Shown here: positions 59,385 to 64,000 of the stretch, piece by piece | How positions within the stretch are numbered: position 1 is the first letter of the stretch | How the letters are laid out: every line of letters begins with the position of its first letter | Notes under the pieces: generated by a model | What the model was told of the DNA's origin: nothing | The model's database searches: none | What the model saw: only the letters and a program-made list of their open reading frames with translations | Program-made: the position numbers and the translations under genes | Source of the DNA: Caldinitratiruptor microaerophilus | GTDB lineage: Bacteria; Bacillota; Sulfobacillia; Symbiobacteriales; ZC4RG38 | Assembly: GCF_025999835.1 (NCBI RefSeq) | Contig: NZ_AP025628.1 | Span: 2,728,001-2,792,000 of the forward strand | Direction: 5' to 3' | Length of the DNA: 64,000 bases

Positions 59385-59939
59385 TTGCCGTCTCTGCATG
59401 TACTGTGGGACCTGTTCGTGGGCTTCGGCAGGGCCACGCTCCTGGGCTACGGCGGCGGGCCGTCGATCATCCCCCTGTACGAGATGGAAGCCGTCGACAC
59501 CTATCACTGGGTCACGAAGGAGGAGTTCGCCAGCGCTCTCGCCTTCGGCAATACGCTCCCCGGTCCGATCGCCACCAAGCTGACCGCTTACATCGGCTAC
59601 CGGGTCGCCGGGGTGCCCGGGGCGCTCGTCGCCCTGGCCGCCGTCGTGCTCCCCACGGCGATCCTCATGATCGCCCTCTTCGCGGTGCTGTACAAGTTCC
59701 GCGAGCATACCGTCGTGAAGGGGATCGTCAAGGCGGCGCGGCCCGTCGTGTTCGTCATGCTGGCCTCCCTGGCGGCCGACTACGCCCAGTACGCCTTCAG
59801 CGGCACGTGGGCTGCCTTCGCCCTCGCCGCCCTGTTCTTCGTGGCGGTCCGTTACTTCGGCGTCCACCCGGGGCTGGCGGTGGCGGCCGCCCTCGTCCTC
59901 GGGATCCTCATCGAGTACGCGGCACCGCGAGCCCTCTGA
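59385..59939 (+). CDS. Chromate transporter, single CHR domain
   Basis: A 184-residue half-size ChrA-family protein with six hydrophobic segments. It has the CHR signature FVGFGRATLLGYGGGPSIIPLYEMEAVDTYHWVTKEEFASALAFGNTLPGPIATKLTAYIGYRVAGVPGALVA. The TTG start is behind AAGGAG. Such short CHR proteins usually occur as tandem pairs. No second CHR gene is adjacent, so a homodimer or a distant partner would be required. Substrate may be sulfate-like anions rather than chromate. Confidence 0.9.
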   Translation: MPSLHVLWDLFVGFGRATLLGYGGGPSIIPLYEMEAVDTYHWVTKEEFASALAFGNTLPGPIATKLTAYIGYRVAGVPGALVALAAVVLPTAILMIALFAVLYKFREHTVVKGIVKAARPVVFVMLASLAADYAQYAFSGTWAAFALAALFFVAVRYFGVHPGLAVAAALVLGILIEYAAPRAL

Positions 59940-59966
59940 TCCCCAGATCCGAAAGGAGTGTCGTCC

Positions 59967-61595
59967 GTGAGCTCCCGGAGCGCAGCAGTCACCGGTCGCT
60001 CCCCCGTGCTCGCCCAAGGCGGGATGGTGGCCTCCTCGCATCCGCTGGCGACGCTGGCCGGCGTCGAGGTGCTGGCGGCGGGCGGGAACGCCGCCGACGC
60101 CGCGGTGGCCGCCGCGGCCGTCACCTGGGTCACCCTGCCGATGATGTGCGGCCCCGGCGGCGACGCGTTCATCCTCGTCTACGAGGCGCGCTCGGGAAAG
60201 CTCACGGGGATCGGCGGGAGCGGCATCGTCGGCGCCATGGCCACCCGGGAGTACTTCGTCGAACGCGGTTACAGGACCATGCCCCTCGACGGGGCGCCGG
60301 CCGTCTCCGTCCCCGGCGCCGTCGACGCCCTGGAGCAGCTGAGCCGGCGCTTCGGCACGAAGGGCTGGGACGAGCTGTTCGCCGCCGCCATCCGGTACGC
60401 CGAGGAGGGATTCCCGGTTTCGGCGAAGCTGGCCGAGTGGTTCCGGGAGGGCGCGCCCCGCATCGCCGGCGACCCGGAGAGCGCCCGCATCTACCTGCGG
60501 GAGGGGCGTCCGCCCCAGCACGGCGAGATCCTCGTGCAGCCGGACCTCGGCCGGACGCTCCGCATCCTCGCCCGGGGCGGCGCGGAGCGCTTCTACCGGG
60601 GCGACCTCGGCGAGGCGATCGCCCGCTTCATGGCCGAGCGGGGTGGCCTGTTCACCGCGGACGACCTTGCCGCCCACCGGAGCGACGTGTACACCCCCAT
60701 CTCCACCACGTACCGGGGCTACGAGATCCACCAGACGGCGCCGCCGTCGCAGGGGCTCATCCACCTGGAGGCGATGAACATCGTCGAGGGCTTCGACCTG
60801 GGCGCCCTCGGGCCGGACAGCGACCTGGCCCAGCATCTCATGGTCGAGGCGAAGCGGCTGGCCTTCGCCGACCGCCTCCGCTACGCCGGCGACCCGCGGC
60901 TGGTCCCCTTCCCCCTCCGTGAGATCCTGTCGAAGGAGCACGCGGCGCGGCAGCGGTCCCGGATCGACCCCGACCGGGCCCTGGCCGGCGACCTCGCCGG
61001 CCACGCGGAAGGCGACACGACCTACCTGTGCGCGGTCGACCGCGACGGCAACGCAGTGTCGCTCATCCACAGCCTGTCGATGCTCTTCGGCGCCGGCGTC
61101 ACCGTGCCGGGGACCGGCATCCTCCTCAACAACCGGGCCGGCCGCGGCTTCACGCTGGAAGAAGGTCACCCGAACTGCATCGCCCCCGGCAAGCGGACGA
61201 TGCACACGCTGAACTGCTACATCGTGACCCGGGGCGGCCGGCCCGTGATCGTCGGCGGCACGCCGGGGGGCGACGGACAGCCCCAGTGGAACATGCAGGT
61301 GCTGGTCAACCTGATCGACTTCGGCATGGACCCCCAGGAGGCCGTCGAGGCCCCGCGCTGGACCCACACCCCCGGCACCGATCCCGCCACGCTGGGTGAT
61401 CCGGTCACCCTGGCGATGGAAAGCCGGTTCCCCGCGTCCGTCGTGGAGGGCCTGCGGCGCCGCGGCCACCCGGTCCAGGTGATCGGCCCGTATGCCGCCG
61501 GGGGCTCGGCCCAGGTCATCCGGATCGACCACGAGCGCGGTGTCCTCTGGGGTGGCTCCGACCCCCGGGCCGACGGCTGCGCGCTGGGGCGGTGA
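59967..61595 (+). CDS. Gamma-glutamyltransferase family protein
   Basis: An Ntn-hydrolase of 542 residues that would cleave gamma-glutamyl bonds. Visible features are GGMVASSHPLATLAGVEVLAAGGNAADAAVAAAA at the start, the self-processing/nucleophile threonine in EGDTTYLCAVDRDGNAVSLIHS, and the C-terminal glycine-rich GGTPGGDGQPQWNMQVLVN. No obvious signal peptide, so the location is uncertain. GTG start behind AAAGGAG; an overlapping GTG three codons earlier is rejected. The nearby peptide transporter suggests peptide or glutathione scavenging. Confidence 0.9.
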   Translation: MSSRSAAVTGRSPVLAQGGMVASSHPLATLAGVEVLAAGGNAADAAVAAAAVTWVTLPMMCGPGGDAFILVYEARSGKLTGIGGSGIVGAMATREYFVERGYRTMPLDGAPAVSVPGAVDALEQLSRRFGTKGWDELFAAAIRYAEEGFPVSAKLAEWFREGAPRIAGDPESARIYLREGRPPQHGEILVQPDLGRTLRILARGGAERFYRGDLGEAIARFMAERGGLFTADDLAAHRSDVYTPISTTYRGYEIHQTAPPSQGLIHLEAMNIVEGFDLGALGPDSDLAQHLMVEAKRLAFADRLRYAGDPRLVPFPLREILSKEHAARQRSRIDPDRALAGDLAGHAEGDTTYLCAVDRDGNAVSLIHSLSMLFGAGVTVPGTGILLNNRAGRGFTLEEGHPNCIAPGKRTMHTLNCYIVTRGGRPVIVGGTPGGDGQPQWNMQVLVNLIDFGMDPQEAVEAPRWTHTPGTDPATLGDPVTLAMESRFPASVVEGLRRRGHPVQVIGPYAAGGSAQVIRIDHERGVLWGGSDPRADGCALGR

Positions 61596-61756
61596 TCCGC
61601 CAGAGGATTAGCCCTTTTGGCACACCCGGATGGCCACTTTCGGCGGATGGTCGTTTCGGGTCCCGGTATGGTACCGTGGCGCCAGGGAGACCCTGTGCTC
61701 CTCGCCCGGCGCAGGCCCCGCCCGCCTCGTGGCGACCGGTCCGGGGGGTGGCGCCC

Positions 61757-62272
61757 GTGTACCGCCGGTGGTTCGTGGCCCTCTCCGTCGCCACCTACGC
61801 CCTGGTGCTCGCCGGGCTGGTCCGCGCCCGCCCGTCCCCCGCCGGGGCGCCGGGCGACTGCATCGCCGGGGGGTTTCCCCCGGTGTGGAACGGCATGACC
61901 CTCAAGGCCCACACGGCGGGCGACGCCGCACTGGCCGCCCTCGACAGCCACCACGGCCGCCCGCTCCAGCTCGCCGGCGCGCAGATGGCCAGGTACGAGG
62001 GCGAGGACGCGGACCTCACCGTCTGGGTCGCGGTGGCCGGCGACCCCGGCGAGGCGTGGGACCTGGTGGACCGGATGACCCGGAAGATCTCGTCCGCGGC
62101 GGGACGGCTGGGTCCCCCGGTGGCGCTGCACCTGGGCGACCTGGTGATCCACAAGGCCATCGGCGGTGAGTGGCAGCACTTCTATTACGTCCGCGGCGAC
62201 CGCGTGTACTGGCTGGCGATCCGCTCTCCCGAGGCGGATCGACTGGCCCTTGAGGCCGCGCGCGCCTTCTGA
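61757..62272 (+). CDS. Unknown exported or membrane-anchored protein
   Basis: A 171-residue protein. The GTG start behind GGGGTGG gives a single hydrophobic N-terminal segment (FVALSVATYALVLAGLV), then a soluble extracytoplasmic part with VWNGMTLKAHTAGDAALAALDSHHG and GGEWQHFYYVRGDRVYWLAI. No known domain was recognised. It is followed closely by another unknown membrane protein, so the two may act together. Confidence 0.6.
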   Translation: MYRRWFVALSVATYALVLAGLVRARPSPAGAPGDCIAGGFPPVWNGMTLKAHTAGDAALAALDSHHGRPLQLAGAQMARYEGEDADLTVWVAVAGDPGEAWDLVDRMTRKISSAAGRLGPPVALHLGDLVIHKAIGGEWQHFYYVRGDRVYWLAIRSPEADRLALEAARAF

Positions 62273-62305
62273 GGGGGGACGACGGGCACGCTGGACCGAG
62301 GAGTC

Positions 62306-63235
62306 GTGACGACCGGCTTCGCCCTCCTGGCCGCCGGGGCCGTGGGTCTGACGGTGGCCGGTTACCTGGCGGAGCGCGCGCCCCGGGCTCCGGACCCCCG
62401 CGCGGGGCCGGAGCCGGCGACGCCTCTTGCCTGGCTCTTTCTCGCCCGGGCGTCCCTGGCCGCCGCGGCGGGCGCGCTCCTGGCCGTGCCCGCCTACCCG
62501 GTCCTGGCCGGCAACGGGAAACCTCCGCCGCCGTGCCTCGGGCTCAGCGCGCTCGCCCTGCTGCCGTTCGCCGTGGCGGCGGGTGGGCGGGCGCTGGCGC
62601 CGGCGCTCGGCCGTCCGTGCCGGCAGCCCGGCGGCGGATCCCCGCCTGCCCCCGCATCCGAGTGGCTCGAACCCGCCCTCTACACCGGTGTGATCGGCCT
62701 GGCGGCGACCGCAGCCGTCTTCGAGCTTCTCGTGCGGCCGCCGTGGCCGAGTTCGGTCCTGCTGACCAGCCTCGCCGCGACCGGCGCTCTCGCCGGGGGG
62801 CTGACCCTGATGCTCCTGACCCCGCCCGATCCCGACACCGTCTCCCCCTCGAGCCGGCCGGACGGCCGGCGCGCGCCGGCGCCCGTCCCGGCACCGGGGT
62901 CGGTGGCCAAGGCGGCCGTGCTGCCGCCGGTCGACCCCGGCCCGGCCATGGCCGCCGCGGGCGTCCTCCTCAGCACCCTTGCCCTGGCGCAGGTCGGCTG
63001 GGGGTGGCTATGCCTCGGCGCCTTCCGGATGCCCCCCGGACCGCTTCTGCTGTGGCTCGCCGGCTCGATCCCGCTGCCCGGCGTCGCGCTCCTGCTGGCC
63101 TGCCGGACGCCGTCCCGCCCCGCGCTCGCCCGGATGCTGGCCGGGCTCGCGCTCGCCGCAGCGCTGGCCGGCCAGGGGGCGGCACTCTCGGTGTCCCTGG
63201 GCTTCTCGCCGATCGTCCCGCCGCCCGGCGGCTAG
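62306..63235 (+). CDS. Unknown polytopic membrane protein
   Basis: A 309-residue protein with eight or so hydrophobic segments rich in Ala, Leu and Pro, such as LVRPPWPSSVLLTSLAATGALAGGLTLMLL and LALAQVGWGWLCLGAFRMPPGPLLLWLAGSIPLP. No family could be assigned; a link to anchor subunits of molybdopterin reductases was considered but not supported. The GTG start has an AGGAG only 2 bases away, so the true start is uncertain. Confidence 0.55.
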   Translation: MTTGFALLAAGAVGLTVAGYLAERAPRAPDPRAGPEPATPLAWLFLARASLAAAAGALLAVPAYPVLAGNGKPPPPCLGLSALALLPFAVAAGGRALAPALGRPCRQPGGGSPPAPASEWLEPALYTGVIGLAATAAVFELLVRPPWPSSVLLTSLAATGALAGGLTLMLLTPPDPDTVSPSSRPDGRRAPAPVPAPGSVAKAAVLPPVDPGPAMAAAGVLLSTLALAQVGWGWLCLGAFRMPPGPLLLWLAGSIPLPGVALLLACRTPSRPALARMLAGLALAAALAGQGAALSVSLGFSPIVPPPGG

Positions 63236-63296
63236 CGGCCGTCGTGGCCGCCGGGTCGCGGCATATGCCGCGCGGGGCCCGGCGCTGCCGGCGCTC

Positions 63297-64000
<704 letters not shown>

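Overview
The window is very GC-rich (roughly 70% by eye), densely packed and coding on both strands with short gaps. Many genes start with GTG or TTG behind strong GGAGG-type ribosome sites, and many neighbours share 4-base GTGA/ATGA stop-start overlaps. An alpha/beta-type small acid-soluble spore protein with a forespore-type promoter, S-layer homology domains, a GlnR-type regulator with two exact GlnR boxes, Gram-positive-style NifS-ThiI and ResABC-like cytochrome c assembly genes, and a YlqG/YlqH-like pair point to a high-GC, spore-forming Firmicute, probably thermophilic and of the Symbiobacterium/Caldinitratiruptor type. The phylum is well supported; the genus is only an inference.

Layout. 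0-5.7 kb: 3'-truncated sigma-54 gene, SLH surface protein, glnR-glnA. 5.7-9.2 kb: pstSCAB phosphate uptake operon. 9.3-12.2 kb: P-loop/Asp23 fusion, B3/4-domain protein, polytopic haem-copper-oxidase-like membrane protein. 12.4-19 kb: acyl-CoA synthetase, MarR-regulated ABC exporter, a CoA transferase whose alpha subunit is cut by an in-frame TGA, and an EamA-type transporter. 19-24 kb: adenine deaminase, about 700 bases of unexplained non-coding DNA with a direct repeat, and a large patatin-like protein. 24-28 kb: nifS-thiI sulfur transfer pair and a membrane diguanylate cyclase. 28-31.5 kb: DUF1294 protein, unknown protein, type III CoA transferase and acyl-CoA dehydrogenase in one compact operon.

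31.7-36.7 kb: HEAT-repeat protein, a relic of an IS200/IS605-family TnpB element, a pilin-like small protein, an HtrA-like protein that has lost its catalytic triad, a cupin, a SufR-like four-cysteine regulator and a small zinc-ribbon protein. 36.7-41.7 kb: class I lysyl-tRNA synthetase and a TAXI-type TRAP transporter (binding protein, DUF1850 protein, fused permease). 41.8-46.9 kb: sugar-dehydrogenase relic, ECF sigma factor, esterase, M16 peptidase, GreA, metallophosphoesterase. 47-50.5 kb: cytochrome c biogenesis operon (ResA-ResB-CcsA), with a zinc ribbon on ResB. 50.5-53.4 kb: spore protein, FliK-like and FlhB-C-terminal-like proteins, HhH-GPD-like protein. 53.6-54.9 kb: sulfur-relay cluster DsrE2-TusA, then a UspA gene with a CsoR/CstR-type palindrome inside its promoter. 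55-61.6 kb: peptide ABC transporter (dppABC without ATPases), GntR regulator, single CHR-domain chromate transporter and gamma-glutamyltransferase. 61.7-64 kb: two unknown membrane proteins and the 3' part of glmS.

Together the genes cover nitrogen, phosphate and peptide acquisition, fatty-acid/CoA metabolism, sulfur trafficking and cytochrome maturation. I saw no CRISPR array, rRNA, tRNA or intact transposase.
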